DNA of 64,000 nucleotides from Bedellia somnulentella (GCA_963576735.1 OY755196.1:9467912-9531911); one strand, 5' to 3'. Counted from the stretch's first letter, positions 1 through 49,937 are shown. A program made the numbers and translations. Notes: a model not told the origin generated them from the letters alone.

Positions 1-118
1 CTACAAACATTTATTCACAATCCTTTCCTGACTGAACTTCCAAAAGTGGCTCAGGAATTTTAATACCAAAAATTTTGCTATCCCGTTTAGGCGTTTATAG
101 CCTTGAGTATATTCATAA
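1..118 (+). repeat. SINE-A 3' part, diverged
   Basis: ttccaaaagtggctcaggaa, then tatagccttgagtatat; continues off the window start. Confidence 0.6.
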
Positions 119-289
119 CGTATTTTTATTCAGTAATCAAATTTATTCCAGCAATCGATGTTATACTAATACGTAAATGAGATTTGGATTTCTAGGTCAG
201 TAAATATTTGCAAACGTTTGCTGATAGAAATCCATTGGTGATGAGACCCTCAAATGTACTTCTATTGTCTTTGTTCCGGTGGTTGAGAT

Positions 290-400
290 GTTAGTTGGAC
301 TTAGTTAAGAGGTTCGATTCCTGGGTGAAAACTTTTATGTATCTATATTAGACTATGTTTTGCGTGAAAACCTCATGTGGGGATTATAATTATAACTAAT
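290..400. repeat. Relic of a tRNA-like SINE
   Basis: gaggttcgattcctgggtg (B-box-like) followed by aaacctcatgtggggattat, which pairs with the tail block of the 61.8-kb element. Confidence 0.4.
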
Positions 401-419
401 CAGTTAAGTAAAAATATGG

Positions 420-582
420 ATGGAAAAGATGGTAAAAATAAAGGTTTTTGGTGATGGGTCTCGAACAGCATCGCCCAAAAATCCAATAAAAAGCCCCAAT
501 ACCGTTAGTCGCCTCTTACGTACACCCACCGGAAGAAATGGGGTAGTGCTATTCTAAGCCGGCACTACACGGGGACCACGTC
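420..582 (-). repeat. SINE-A 5' two thirds
   Basis: Tail missing. Has gatgggtctcgaacagcatc, tcgcctcttacgtacaccca and gccggcactacacgg. Confidence 0.8.
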
Positions 583-785
583 AAACTATCGGCGAAACCC
601 CTAATTCTGTACTTCTGACTACCCTTTCAAGTAAAAGTCGTGATAAATACAAAATCGTAGCAGCAGGTAAACAATAGATATAATATCTGGGTCACGGTCT
701 GATTTGCGGAAAGGAGGTGTACGACGTGATAAGGCGAATGATACAAATTATTATTTAAAATACATAATTTGGCATTGAGTAAACG

Positions 786-1015
786 TACATATACTCACGG
801 CTATAAATCCCTAAATGGATAGCCAGAGCCTCAAAATAAGAGACGCTTCAGCTACTATTGGAAGTTGAGTGGGAAAATGATGGTAAAATAAAAAGTGTCT
901 AGCCATGTCGCTCTACAAATTAATTCAAAACCCTATGACGCCTCTGACGACACCCTTAGGCATATGATATTGTTAATGGCCATGGTATAATGATATTGTA
1001 AGCCGACATTACCCA
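786..1015 (-). repeat. SINE-A, diverged full-length
   Basis: catatactcacggctataaa start and gccgacattac end; the middle is heavily changed. Confidence 0.65.
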
Positions 1016-1326
1016 ACTTAAATTATGCTTGTCTAAAGATGATATTATGATGACCCCTTTACTTTCGACTCCCAACCATCCAAAATCTATCAGTTTGTAC
1101 CACAAAAGATTGTGCAGCTAAATCAATCACGACCCATCACCGCGTTGCGAAACCAACTAACAGATTGTTATGCAATAAGAAAAGAAATCGTATTTTTAAA
1201 AGAGCCATCGTTGCCAAATATCAAAATTAATAGCGGTTCTCGTGCGAATTTTAACAACAACATATATTAATAGTCAATGGAAATCACCATAGGAGTAAAT
1301 AATAAAAAATACTTAACCCAAACGGT

Positions 1327-1502
1327 AGGCAGAGACACTAACACTTCTGAAAATCATGTAATTTTGTCGCCTGGTATTCAAAGTACCCACGTTTTGCTTG
1401 GACAGTGTACTCACGTGATAGGGGGCAGGCTTGTTGCCGTTTTGTACGAATACACTGTCACATGACTAAGTGCAACTCAGCCATGTGGGTGTACTCAAGA
1501 TG
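1327..1502 (-). repeat. SINE-B fragment
   Basis: Matches the body of SINE-B: ggcagagacactaacacttc, gatagggggcaggcttgttg, actgtcacatgactaagtgc, ccatgtgggt. Both ends are missing. Confidence 0.75.
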
Positions 1503-2194
1503 TGCAAGTTTAATGTGGTATAAAGAACTTTTTGATGTCGGATTTACGAAATCTGACATGTACATTTTATGACCAAGCATTTTAATTTTGGATACCAAAA
1601 ATCGGCAAAACAGAACTTTAACAATATTGTTCCAAAAAAAATGCTATGTGAGTACCAGATGACACCTGTCATTTCCCCATATCCAACCTGTACCAAACAT
1701 CCTGTATGTCAATAAATCTATTTTATCTGTTGGTTGGATCTGCCTGAGATTTTTTACACTTATGTCTATTGCGTGATTTAAATAATCCTTTAAAACTTCT
1801 TATATTAGTACTACACATGCATAATTTACAAATAAAACTACGTCCAATTTCGTAAAACGTAGTAAAAATATACTTTTTAGTGAATACTTTTTTAAAACGC
1901 GATGCGGTAAGGTGACTTTAGTTGGCTGAAACTTGGCCGATATCCAAACGCGATAGACTGCAAAAGTAAACGGTAAGAGTTTGCCGAATTTGTTATATTG
2001 AGACCAATTTTGTGTTTGAGTTTGAGTAGGTGATAAAATGTCTCATGATGTTAAAAGTAGTTGTTTCTTTCGTTCTTAGCATGCAATTCATAGCTCACTT
2101 GAAATTTGTAAAAAAAAGTCGGGGATCGGATTGAAAACTGTGGTGATGTAGCGAGAAAACCATCACCCACCATCCTTCATCTTACTTGATGAAC

Positions 2195-2237
2195 GCCTGT
2201 CTACCTCATTATATTTATAGCCGTGAGTATATGTAAA
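2195..2237 (+). repeat. SINE-A/LINE-C 3' end scrap
   Basis: tatagccgtgagtatatgta preceded by gtctacctcat. Confidence 0.45.
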
Positions 2238-2744
2238 CGCACTAGCACTTAGCTGCTTTCTTTCAGACTTAGAACTTAACCTTAGATTTATGATAAAAAC
2301 CTACGTGCATTTGAGACAGCCTCTAAGCTACCAACCTACTAAGTTAAGATTTATCAATTCATCCCTCAAGCCTACCCCTTCAACCAAACGCAGTCGTGAA
2401 GCTCCTCCAATCCAACAATGAAATATACTCAGCAACGATGACATTGTCATATTGGCAACGTTCCGTTTCGCACAAGAAAGTAGGTTATAACACGTTTTAG
2501 CAATTTTTCTTGACATTCGTTTGATTACACTATCTTTGCGGCCATATTTTATTTTAGCAAGACGAGTGTTTGTAGAAGTATTAGGTATTTAAATATTTGT
2601 GATAGATCGAGATAGTTAGAAATCCTATATTCATGGACGCACGGCTACAATACAAAAAAACCTGGGACAAAATAGGCAAATAAATTGTTAAGCTACACAT
2701 GGGACGGCAACAGATGGTTAACTAAATAAGTAATTTTAAAACAT

Positions 2745-2793
2745 AATTAACATAAACATAAACGTTCACGCCGAATATCCCCGAAGTGAAATT
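2745..2793 (-). repeat. SINE-B 3' end fragment
   Basis: taacataaacataaacgttc then acgccgaatatccccgaag, the tail end of SINE-B. Joined directly to a SINE-A fragment. Confidence 0.7.
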
Positions 2794-2950
2794 TGAGTGG
2801 GGTAAAGATAGTAAAAATAAAGGTTGTTGGTGATGGGTCTCCAACCGCATCACCCAAAAATCCCTTAATAGCCCAATACCGTTAGTCGCCTCTTACGTAC
2901 ACCCACCTGAAGAAATGGGGTAGTGCTATTCTAAACAGACACTACACGGC
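2790..2950 (-). repeat. SINE-A 5' two thirds
   Basis: Fused at its truncated end to a SINE-B tail. Contains ggtgatgggtctccaaccgc and tcgcctcttacgtacaccca. Confidence 0.8.
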
Positions 2951-3021
2951 AAACTGTCATACATTAAGCTTGTAATCAAAATATAACACTACATGTGCAA
3001 AGATGGATCGAAAAAAACAAA

Positions 3022-3172
3022 CATACATATAATAAGAGGTAGCCAGAGCTTTAGAGCTATTAACTCATCAGCCACATTCAGAAGTTGATAGGGGACAAGA
3101 TGGTAGAAATAAAGTATCGTTGGTGATGGGTCTCCTACCGCATCGGCCAATAACCACTTTAAAAATGGATTT
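3022..3172 (-). repeat. SINE-A, subfamily IV, truncated
   Basis: gtagccagagctttagagct, gatggtagaaataaagtatc, gatgggtctcctaccgcatc. The 5' third is missing. Confidence 0.7.
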
Positions 3173-4030
3173 TTCTTTTGCATTCCAAGACGAAGCTATT
3201 CACACAATTCGGTATGCAAAGTTTTACTAAAGTGATGCTGATTACAAAACCATTTCGAGATATTATGGTTATAAACAATATTTTCTTGAAATTATATCAA
3301 TTGAAGCTAAGATGACTGTTATTTTATCAAATAACTGTAACAGTATTTGACCTTCAATGTTGTTTCAAAGACATACGGTTTTGTAGTTTATTAATAAAAT
3401 ATCGAAAATCATAGGTTTGTTTAGTATAATATCGTAATAATTTCATTTGATATCACAAATTCTTGATATGTTTTGCAATCAGCAACATTTTTATAAAACA
3501 TTTCGCTTCATTTGCATGTCGCTACGTGATTTTTTCGATCGATGACGTCATTAAGTACAAAAGTTGAACAATCTTTTAAAAATCATAACTTTAAAATTAC
3601 TCATTTTAAATGGAAAATATTCAAATTAGTGTTTTATTTTCGTGTTTACTATCGAATAAAAATATTTAATAAATACCAAAAAAAAACTTTGCATATCGAA
3701 TTACCATATCCAAAATACAATAAACAATACCAAGAGATGCCAATCAACTGCCAAAAATCCGAAACAAATTTCTAATCACGAATCCGCTTTCACCGAAAAA
3801 GCTTTAGATAATATTAAAATCTATCGATAAGATTACTAGTGCGGAGTGTAGTGAAAGCGAAAAGTATCGACATCCAATTACAAACAAAGAGATCAACACT
3901 ACTGATTTATACAAGATGAGTTCGTAGAAAGTTATAAGGGAATTTTATTTTATTTTATTTTCTTATTTGGTTTTGATCATGTTTTCTTTTTACAGGTAAT
4001 AAAACAAGGTCATTTTAAAATTATTGTTCT

Positions 4031-4274
4031 ATACATACATATACTCACGGCTATAAATCCCTAGATGGGGTAGCCAGAGCTAAGGAATTACAAATTCCTC
4101 AGCCACTTTTGAAAAGTTAAGTGGGCAAAAGATAGTAAAATAAAGGTTGTTGGTGATGGGTCTCCAACCTCATCGCCCAAAAATCACTTAAAAGCCCCAA
4201 TACCGTTAGTCGCCTCTTACGTTCACCCACCGGAAGAGATGGAGTAGTGCTATTTTAAGCCGAAACTTCACAGC
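4031..4274 (-). repeat. SINE-A, subfamily I, full length
   Basis: Tail catacatatactcacgg to head cgaaacttcacagc. Confidence 0.88.
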
Positions 4275-4349
4275 AGATTCTACTCGATTTGCTATTTCTT
4301 ATTAATCAATATTTCACTCAGAAATAATGTGTCTCATTAAAAATGATTA

Positions 4350-4596
4350 GCCGTGTAGTGTCGGCTTAGAATAACACTACCCCATTTCTACCCGTGGGTG
4401 ATCGTAAGAGGCGACTAAGGGTATAGGGGCTTTTTAAGTGATTTTTGGGCGATGTGGTTGGAGACCCGTCACCAAAAACATTTATTATTACCATCTTTTC
4501 CCCAATCAACTTCCAAAAGTGGCTGAGGAATTTCTCATTCCAAAGCTCTAGCTACCCCGTTAAGGGATTTAAAGCCGTGAGTATATGTATGCATGT
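4350..4596 (+). repeat. SINE-A, subfamily II, full length
   Basis: Head gccgtgtagtgtcggcttag, diagnostic gtgggtgatcgtaagagg, hairpin ggaatttctcattcc, tail gtgagtatatgtatgc. Confidence 0.9.
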
Positions 4597-4689
4597 CATT
4601 AAAAATGTGAAAATTCTCAATATCAGTTCAATATAATAGGAAGAAAACCCCCTCTAACCTGAACGCTTTGAACATAGAAATGGAAACCA

Positions 4690-4890
4690 TATATTCACGG
4701 CTCTAAACTCCCCAAACGGGTTAGCCAGAGCTTAGTATCAGAAACACCTGTAACTTTTGAAAGAGGGAAATGATAGTTACAAAGAATGGTTGGTAATAGG
4801 TCTCTCGGCACATAAAAAACTTCAAAAAACTAGCATCTAACGACATCTGCAAGAAGAAATGCAATAGAGCTATTATAAGCTGACTATTTA
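4690..4890 (-). repeat. SINE-A, diverged
   Basis: atattcacggctctaaactc and gttagccagagc; old copy. Confidence 0.55.
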
Positions 4891-4908
4891 AATTGAATTG
4901 GTTTCTCA

Positions 4909-42908
<38,000 letters not shown>

Positions 42909-43560
42909 GGTTAGCGACCGTCATCCAAGCATGGACGCCTCAGGATTACACCCAACCCAATACAAGTATTCTCAACTAGAATCAGTCTGGGAACTTCTTT
43001 TCTCCACTATCATTATAATCCGTAATCCAAGAAACCAACTTCACTTGGCAGATGGCGCAGTAATCGTTAATACGTCCAAAAAAAAAACCTTTCTCCCTCG
43101 TTCCGATTCGTCCTTTCACAACGTCATTCCATTTTGGTCGGATAACCGTGTATTCCTCACAACTTTCACAATACACAAACGTCAATTTTGAATTGTTTTC
43201 GATAAAAATACTAATCACTAATGGCCTTTATTATCCTCTTGGCCCACAGATACGATTCGTTGTAATCCAAGTTGTTACAAATACAAAATATCACAACACT
43301 ATTCAATTATTCCACAAATAAGCACAGTTCAATATTTCTTTTATCAACAGTCGGTTTTTGATAAAGATGCAGCTTATAAAACTATCTACTCTTTGTTATT
43401 ATACTTAAAATGCACGCGTGAACGGCACGTCCTCACTGTTCGCGCGGAAAAATTAACTAAAAATTAATTCAGAAAAGCAAAGCAAAATAGAAACCGTACG
43501 AACGAACGAGTGGCGCTTCTCCCACCACCACTACTCTCGTTACGAGGCCACGTAGAGCTT
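42909..43560 (-). promoter_or_regulatory. Likely 5' UTR/promoter region of the JIL-1/MSK gene
   Basis: Inference from position: directly upstream of the start codon, less AT-rich than the surroundings, with CpG-bearing tracts near 43413-43450 and 43500-43560. A 78-codon minus-strand ORF (43218-42982) with two CxxC pairs lies inside it and could be an upstream ORF or chance. No TATA box or initiator can be assigned with confidence. Confidence 0.35.
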
Positions 43561-43817
43561 GACTTCGTTCGTTTCGTTAGGAAAATAATCGAATGATTCG
43601 ATTCGAACGATTAATCGTTTACGAAAATACGATAATAAATACGAAAAATTTTATAAGTTTGCAAATGGGGATTGCTTCAAAGTTAATCGAATCCATGGCA
43701 GTTAGGAAAGGTTCTTTATGAATAAAAAATAATTGGTAAAACTATTATTATTTTGTGTATGGTTCATACTTTTCAACGTATTATCTCTTGAGCTCTTTCG
43801 TTCAACGCTTGTGCAAT

Positions 43818-44050
43818 GTTTTTATCCCTGCCAAAAATTATGATTTGTCGAGGTCTTGAAAATAGAAAACTGAGGCAGTTTGCGAGATGACTTCATTTCC
43901 ATGACCAAGCTATTTCTTAAGGTTTGAGAACCAGATGTAGTCACAAGGAGCAAAATATAGAGAATAGGGCGGATGAGGGAGCGATTCATAGCCCAATTCA
44001 TGGATTTTGGCCATGGCATAAGCACATGTATGCACCCTTGCATTGTCTTA
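43818..44050 (-). pseudogene. Mariner transposase fossil, C-terminal part
   Basis: Minus-strand frame reads DNARVHT, then HELGYESLPHPPYS, FAPCDYIWFSNLKK, an in-frame stop and a decayed end. Known: mariner transposases have HDNARPH.. and HPPYSPDLAPSDYFLF near the last catalytic Asp. Stops and frame breaks show that it is dead. Similarity stops abruptly at the DNAR motif, at about 44050. Confidence 0.8.
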
Positions 44051-44395
44051 TATAAATTTAATTATTTTATTATGAACATCAACAGCGACATAAGTAATAA
44101 ATAATACACAGTTAATAATACAAAACAAATAAGGATCAAAATCAAGTAAGGCCAATAACAGATGTTCACAGATGTACAGAAAATATATCAATAATCTTGT
44201 TTTTACGTTACATTTGACAAGCCTAGAACCTATAGAATTATTTCTTATAGCAAATAATCAGATTTTCAACACATGTTGTTTTATTTCTTACAGCAAGTAA
44301 CTCTAACAAATACATACAATTTTAAGAGAGAATAAAAAATATATTAACATCAAATATTTAAAGCAGAAATGTTTTGATCCACGATATCTCAAGCA

Positions 44396-44445
44396 TGTAT
44401 GTGCATGTGTGTGTATATGTGTGCGTGCGTGTGTGTGTGTGGACG
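44396..44445. repeat. (TG/CA)n microsatellite
   Basis: Imperfect gtgtgt/gcgtgc run inside the broken mariner copy. Confidence 0.85.
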
Positions 44446-44632
44446 TGGATTATCCCGCGTGCATCCCATAAAACAGTCGCCATAACTTTATTGGCTGACA
44501 AACCCAGCTTGGTCTTCTTTGACGCCGATTCACTCTTAGAAAACCACATGGTTGACTGTTGTTCGGTCTGTGGTGTGTTGTGGTGGACCCATGTTTTGTC
44601 CACGGCTACAAAATGTTGCAAAAACTCCCCTA
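44440..44632 (-). pseudogene. Mariner transposase fossil, central part
   Basis: Minus-strand frame reads EFLQHFVAVDKTWVHH, then TPQTEQQSTMWFSKSES, KKTKLGLSANKVMATVLWDA and GIIHV. Mariner proteins have EFLRRFVTVDETW and ANKVMATVFWDARGI at this place. The DE of the catalytic motif is changed to DK here. Similarity ends in a (CA)n tract; the C-terminal part lies about 390 bp further on, so the gene was split by an insertion or rearrangement. Confidence 0.82.
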
Positions 44633-44739
44633 TATTGCGATTAAACAAATATATATACCAACGTATTATATTGATCAAGATAACTCATACAAAAGGACAA
44701 TCATTAGTGGTAGTACAGGATACCAACTCGACAATGTAA

Positions 44740-44968
44740 TACATACATACATACATATACTCACGGCTATAAATCCCAAGACGGGGTAGCCAGAGCTAAG
44801 GAATTAGAAATTCCTCAGCCACTTTTGGAAAGTTAAGACGGTAATATCAGGGTTGTTTAACCTCCAACTTTATCCCCCAAAATCCCTCAAATGCCCCAAT
44901 ACCGTAAGTAGCCTCTTCGTCACCAGAAGAAATGGGGTAGTGCAATTCTAAGCCGACACTACACGGCA
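44740..44968 (-). repeat. SINE-A, subfamily I, with target duplication
   Basis: acaatgtaat on both sides; small internal deletions. Confidence 0.88.
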
Positions 44969-45227
44969 CAATGTAATAGATAATAATATAGCATGTTTTC
45001 CCACGGGTGTAACCAAAGCGATGTTCTTGTTGGAGATTATTTATCTTGAATATCAATGTAATGCAAGTGGGAATATACATAGTAAAATTTTAGGTATAAA
45101 CTTCAGAAGCCATCAAACGCAAAATATAGTCAGAATAAGTAATTTTATTTCATTTTAATTATAATAAAACTCTACGGAGTACATGTTTACATGAAAAAAT
45201 ATATGATTGAAGAGAAGGGAAAAATAC

Positions 45228-45362
45228 ATCCAAATACTCATGGCTATAAACTCCAAAAGTGAGTGTGAGTATTAGAAATTCTGTAGCCACTTCTGCAAAG
45301 TGGGTGAGGAAAAGATAGTAAATTAAAGGAAAATTGTGATGGGTCTCCAGCTGCATGTTGGG
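45228..45362 (-). repeat. SINE-A 3' half, diverged
   Basis: aatactcatggctataaact, ttctgtagccacttctgc, gatgggtctccagctgc. Confidence 0.6.
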
Positions 45363-45425
45363 AGATGATTTTAGTTTAAACTCTTTCCCCTCTTAGTTTG
45401 GTTAACGACTACTTATTTTACATTC

Positions 45426-45652
45426 ATATACTCACGGCGATAAATCCCAAAAAGGGGTAGCCAGAGCTTCAGCGCCGAAAACTCCTCAGCCACATTTCGA
45501 AATTTATAGGGGACAAGATGGTAGCAATAAAGTATTGTTGGTAATGGGTCTTCAACCGCATCGCAAAAAACCACTTAAAAAGCCCCATACCCTTAGTCGC
45601 CTCTTACAATACCCATGGAGAGAAATGGGTAGTGACATTCTAAGCCAGCACT
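45426..45652 (-). repeat. SINE-A, subfamily IV, near full length
   Basis: catatactcacggcgataaa, gccagagcttcagcgccg, taagccagcactaca. Confidence 0.85.
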
Positions 45653-46134
45653 ACAATACTTATTTTGATGCGGCAAAAATCCTTTAGTCAGTCATTCTTG
45701 TAAGCGAAATAACTATTAGACGTTCTAGAACATTTCAACAAGTTTAATTGTCCATGGCCAATAATAAAAAAATAAATGGATAAGACGGCGTGACTATACA
45801 AAAATTCACAGACCCCCTGAGGTCCACCGCTTGCAGATTTAGGGACACTGTTTTAGATTGATAAAAAAATATTTCTGGCTCAGTCACAACTATATAATTT
45901 TCTAAATTAATTAATTCTTAACAAAATAGACAAATAATTTTAACTTATTTTTTTAATTATGAGTCTACTGGTTACTACTGGTTCATAAAAAGTACATTCC
46001 AGGTGGTTAAGGTTAAGAGTTAAAAAAATACTTAGTAGTCCATGGTATAACATAGTCTACGCGGAAGTAGTCACGGTCGGAAGCTAGTGTTTTAAAAATA
46101 ATATATTAATCGCATTCTAATATCCCAAAAATAT

Positions 46135-46379
46135 ACATACATACATATACTCACGGCTATAAATCCCTCATTGGGGTAGCCAGAGCTTTGGAATGAGAAA
46201 TTCCTCAGCCACTTTTGGAAGTTGATTGAAAGATGGTAATTACAAATGTTTTTGGTGACGGGTCATTTACCACATTCCACCCAAAAATCTCTTAAAAAGC
46301 CCCTATACTCTTAGTCGCCTCTTACGATCACCCCTGGGCAGAAATGGGGAGAGTTATTTTAAGCCGACACAACACGGCA
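46135..46379 (-). repeat. SINE-A, subfamily II, full length
   Basis: catacatacatatactcacg; cttacgatcacccctgggca. Confidence 0.88.
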
Positions 46380-46759
46380 AAAACATTTTGATATTTTGTG
46401 TTACGTAACCCGTTGATGTTGCCACAGGGTCCACGGCAGCCATATAAACTCAATTAAACTTAAAACAAACAAATATTAAACATTTCTCAGTCTCCTTAAA
46501 AAATCATTTTTGTAAGGTTTCTCACTTTGCCGTCCCTTTTAGTATTGCATTTTGGAAATACAGTTTGTTATTAGAAGTGGTTACGTAAATAAATGAGGAT
46601 AAAAAACTTAAGTAAATTAAATTAAGAAACAAGATTGAAAATGTTTAAAAGATATATTAATTATCTTTAACATCCATATCACTTTTAATCTTTTGCAGAA
46701 TATATTTATAAAAAGTAGGCTAAACCTACTTGTCTTTTCGCATATATTATAAATACGAT

Positions 46760-46870
46760 TTTTTGGAATAAATAGGCTCAAAAATCACCAACCGATCAAA
46801 AAAAAGTCATCAGATTCAAAACATACATATTATATACTATTAATTAATAGGCATAATTGAGCATAGGGCT
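46760..46870 (+). mobile_element. Fragment of the same Helitron-like family
   Basis: gaataaataggctcaaaaat followed by caccaaccgat parallels the 13.2-kb element; the rest has decayed. Confidence 0.4.
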
Positions 46871-47021
46871 AATAACATAACGCTTAATGTCATAGAGGCA
46901 GAGCAGAGATCTTATGATAATGATAACTATATACTACATATTTACAAACATTGATGCAATTATCAATTGCTAATAAAATTGCAAATGACATGACCTATAC
47001 ATTACAGGTATGACGACTGAC

Positions 47022-47095
47022 GTTGCCGAATGGATAGGTCGGTAGCTTATCGCTCCAGAGGCTACGGGTTCGATCCCCGCTGAGAGAAACATTTA
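47022..47095 (+). repeat. tRNA-like SINE head
   Basis: gccgaatggataggtcgg, tagcttatcgctccagaggc, tacgggttcgatccccgc: A-box-like, anticodon-arm-like and B-box segments in tRNA order. Acceptor stems do not pair, so it is not scored as a tRNA gene. Confidence 0.5.
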
Positions 47096-48029
47096 TCTTA
47101 TGAGCATGAATGACTGTTATAAAAACAGAAGACCCGATTCCTAATCAATGAATGCTTCATGACCATACATCGGGGTTTTCGGTGCGGGAATGATTAAAAA
47201 GAAAAAGTAGAGATAAACAGATAGGTTAGTCTGAAAAAGTATCATATAATGCCTAATGAATACCTACCTCTCTGCGACAGTTTGAATATATATGAGAGTG
47301 TATATGCGACAGCTCTAAAATAATAATAATAAAAAATAAATAATTAAAATTAATATAAAATAAAATATTAAAATTAAAATACTTTAAAATAATACTTGTT
47401 TTACCTACATTCTGTTTTAAGACAATACCTACTCTTTGGCTAATGTCAACCATACCCGCACCGAAAACCCCGACATATGTTCATGACTTTATAACAAACA
47501 CGATGCATTGTTTCATACAATACTTAACCAAACTTGTTTACTTATTGCTTTGAAGGTCGAACCTTCCTCACTTTAGAATCCTCAACCTTCATTGCGCATT
47601 GATTAGATAACGCTAATTACCTAGCTTCCAGAAATGTTATCTGCAGGATGTATATCGTTTGAGCTTGATTCAATATCGCGGCAATTAGTGATCCCTAATG
47701 GGTCGGTAGACTTGGTACAGAATTGATCAATCAACCATTATGATTGACTTTACAACAGTGTTGCAATATAGATTTATTTACTTTGCAAAAGACAATTGCA
47801 TATTGAATAACACTCTTAATAATTTGTTTGATCTCACATAAAATCCAAAATAATGAACATAAAATGAATGGTAAAAAATATAAGTAAAATTGTTACAAAA
47901 TATGCAATTTTTTGTGCAGTTAAAATATGTTTTTATAATAATATGGTTGTTATATTAAAATTTATTAACAAGTCCCGTTGTATATTAAACTATTGACATT
48001 TAAGTTATATAAAACGGACTGAATGATGT

Positions 48030-48180
48030 TCAATGTCGGCTTAGAATAGCACTAATACTTATATTATCTTGGAGGTTCTAAACGGCCACTTAGGTGTCTG
48101 GGGCTTCAAAGTGAGTGTTGGGCGATGTGAAGAATTTCCAATTCTTAAGCAATGGCTACCCAGTTTAGTATATGTATATT
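48030..48180 (+). repeat. SINE-A, strongly diverged
   Basis: aatgtcggcttagaatagca, gggcgatgtgaagaatttcc, ggctacccagttt. Confidence 0.55.
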
Positions 48181-48594
48181 TGTTATATGGTAAACACAAT
48201 GATTATTCGAGACTAAACTATTTGCTCGTATTAAAAATAGTTATCTCTATCCTCACACACTGCTAACCACTTCTTATCAACAGATTGTTGGTGGTCATCA
48301 ATAAATGTGTTTCCCACTTGTTTACAATAATATCAATCAATTTTAATACAGATAAGGCGCTTAATGACAACAAACCTATTTTGTTGTAACAATCATGTTA
48401 TCATCTGCACAGGCTTGCCCTCGATTTTTTCAAACCAAAACTATTATCCTTCGTCTCCTTATATTATTTTCAGATTGAATGTGGATTTACCAACAAATTT
48501 TTCAGAAGTTTCTTTCTTGTCAGTCACACATACATTACAAACGGTATAATGATTTGTACAACAAATTTATCAGGTAGCAAAATATTAACATATC

Positions 48595-48838
48595 AACTAT
48601 AGAGCCAATGTGGAAGGTAAGGTTAGTAGACGACCTCGGAAGACACATTTGGATCAAATAGAAATTGTACTCAAAAAGGCAGGTGTCCGAAGTATGAAGA
48701 ATAAAAGAGCATGTATGAAAATATTGATGTATGTGAATGAAGCTAGAGAGGTTGGCCAGGATCGTACAAAGCGGCGATCGATAGTCTCTGCCTACCTCAA
48801 TGGGAACTAACAGCATAAGAATATGTAGGTATGTAAAG
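48595..48838 (+). mobile_element. LINE-C 3' end, second long copy
   Basis: 66 codons, VSRRPRKTHLDQIEIVLKKA, KNKRACMKILMYVNEAREVG, RRSIVSAYLNGN, stop, then an imperfect tail (cataagaatatgtaggtatg). Shares frame and order with the 12.2-kb copy but has drifted. Confidence 0.7.
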
Positions 48839-48971
48839 ACCATTAGAATGCATTAATTCAGCGGTTATTCACAAAGCCATCCGTTTCAATATTTTAGTGC
48901 ATCTACCTATCGTGACCTTACCATAAAAATTTTATACTTTATTTTCTGGACTAATAACTTCAAATTTTATT

Positions 48972-49218
48972 CATACATACATATACTCACGGTTATAAAT
49001 CCTTTAACGGGGTAGCCAGAGCTTTGGAATGAGAAATTTCTCAGCCACTTTTGGAAGTTGATTGGGGAAAAGATGGTAATAATGAATGTTTTTGGTGACA
49101 GGTCTCCAACCACATCGCCCAAAAATCACTTGAAAAGCCCCTATACCCTTAGTCGCCTCTTACGATCACCCACAAGTAGAAATGGGGTAGTGCTATTCTA
49201 AGCCGACAATACACAGCA
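48972..49218 (-). repeat. SINE-A, subfamily II, full length
   Basis: catacatacatatactcacg; cttacgatcacccacaagta. Confidence 0.9.
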
Positions 49219-49334
49219 ATTATAATATAATTTTATTGCTGTATATAATACAAAGCTTTCACATACATACATACATACCTTTCAGTCGGGCAAAAGATCC
49301 TTATTTAATCTGTAATTAGTTATTTATCCTCAAT

Positions 49335-49420
49335 ATTCTAAGGGCTTTTTAAGTTGTTTTTGGGCAATGCGGTTGAAGACCCATCACCAACGATACTTTA
49401 TTACTACCATCTTCTCTCAT
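49335..49420 (+). repeat. SINE-A middle fragment, subfamily IV-like
   Basis: gggcaatgcggttgaagacc, catcaccaacgatactttat. Confidence 0.6.
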
Positions 49421-49779
49421 ATGAAACCACAATAAATCATAAACGCAAACCAAAAAATAGCAATATAGTTCAAAACGATGTTTTTGAAAAGCAAAACGAC
49501 CGAGGTGAACACAATTTCTACTTACACTAAATATAGATATGCACCAAGGTTGTTACACTTTATAACGATTTGATAAAAACCTACAAAGCATACCGCGACA
49601 GTTTCTGTGACATTGTAATTCGCTGAGGTTAGTAGTTTAGTAACATGAACGATCGATACTTCTCCACGACTCTTTTAATATTGCATTGAAGAAATTCTAA
49701 TACTGTTGTATATATCTAACAATATTTGTAGTTAGACTTAGATTTTTTCTTGCTAATAAGATGCTACTTAGGAGTAGGA

Positions 49780-49937
49780 TGCAAGTTAGGGCTGTTAAGT
49801 GACTTTTGGGCGATGCGACTGGAGGCTCATCACCAACCATTAACTTCTTCCAAAAATGGCTACAGAATTCATACTATTCTGATGCTTTGTCTACCCTTTT
49901 TTAGGATTTATAGCCGTAAGTATATGTATGTATATAG
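49780..49937 (+). repeat. SINE-A 3' two thirds, diverged
   Basis: gggcgatgcgactggaggct, ggatttatagccgtaagtat. Confidence 0.65.

Noticed and set aside
44045..44390. Possible SINE or LINE insertion inside the mariner fossil
   Set aside because: AT-rich, no ends, tail or motif recognised; left unassigned.
44374..44789. Plus-strand open frames of 121 and 76 codons
   Set aside because: They mirror the antisense mariner fossil and a SINE-A; no independent coding signal.
46380..46460. Short minus-strand frame MAAVDPVATSTGYV
   Set aside because: Runs into the head of a SINE-A after 20 or so codons; likely chance.
47022..47095. Possible tRNA gene
   Set aside because: A and B boxes are present, but the acceptor and anticodon stems do not pair; better explained as a tRNA-derived SINE head. 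The same holds for 15655-15722 and 60775-60845.
47253..47453. 66-codon minus-strand frame as a possible next exon of the 51.8-kb gene
   Set aside because: Ile/Asn/Phe-rich from AT-rich DNA, no fitting splice sites in the needed phase.
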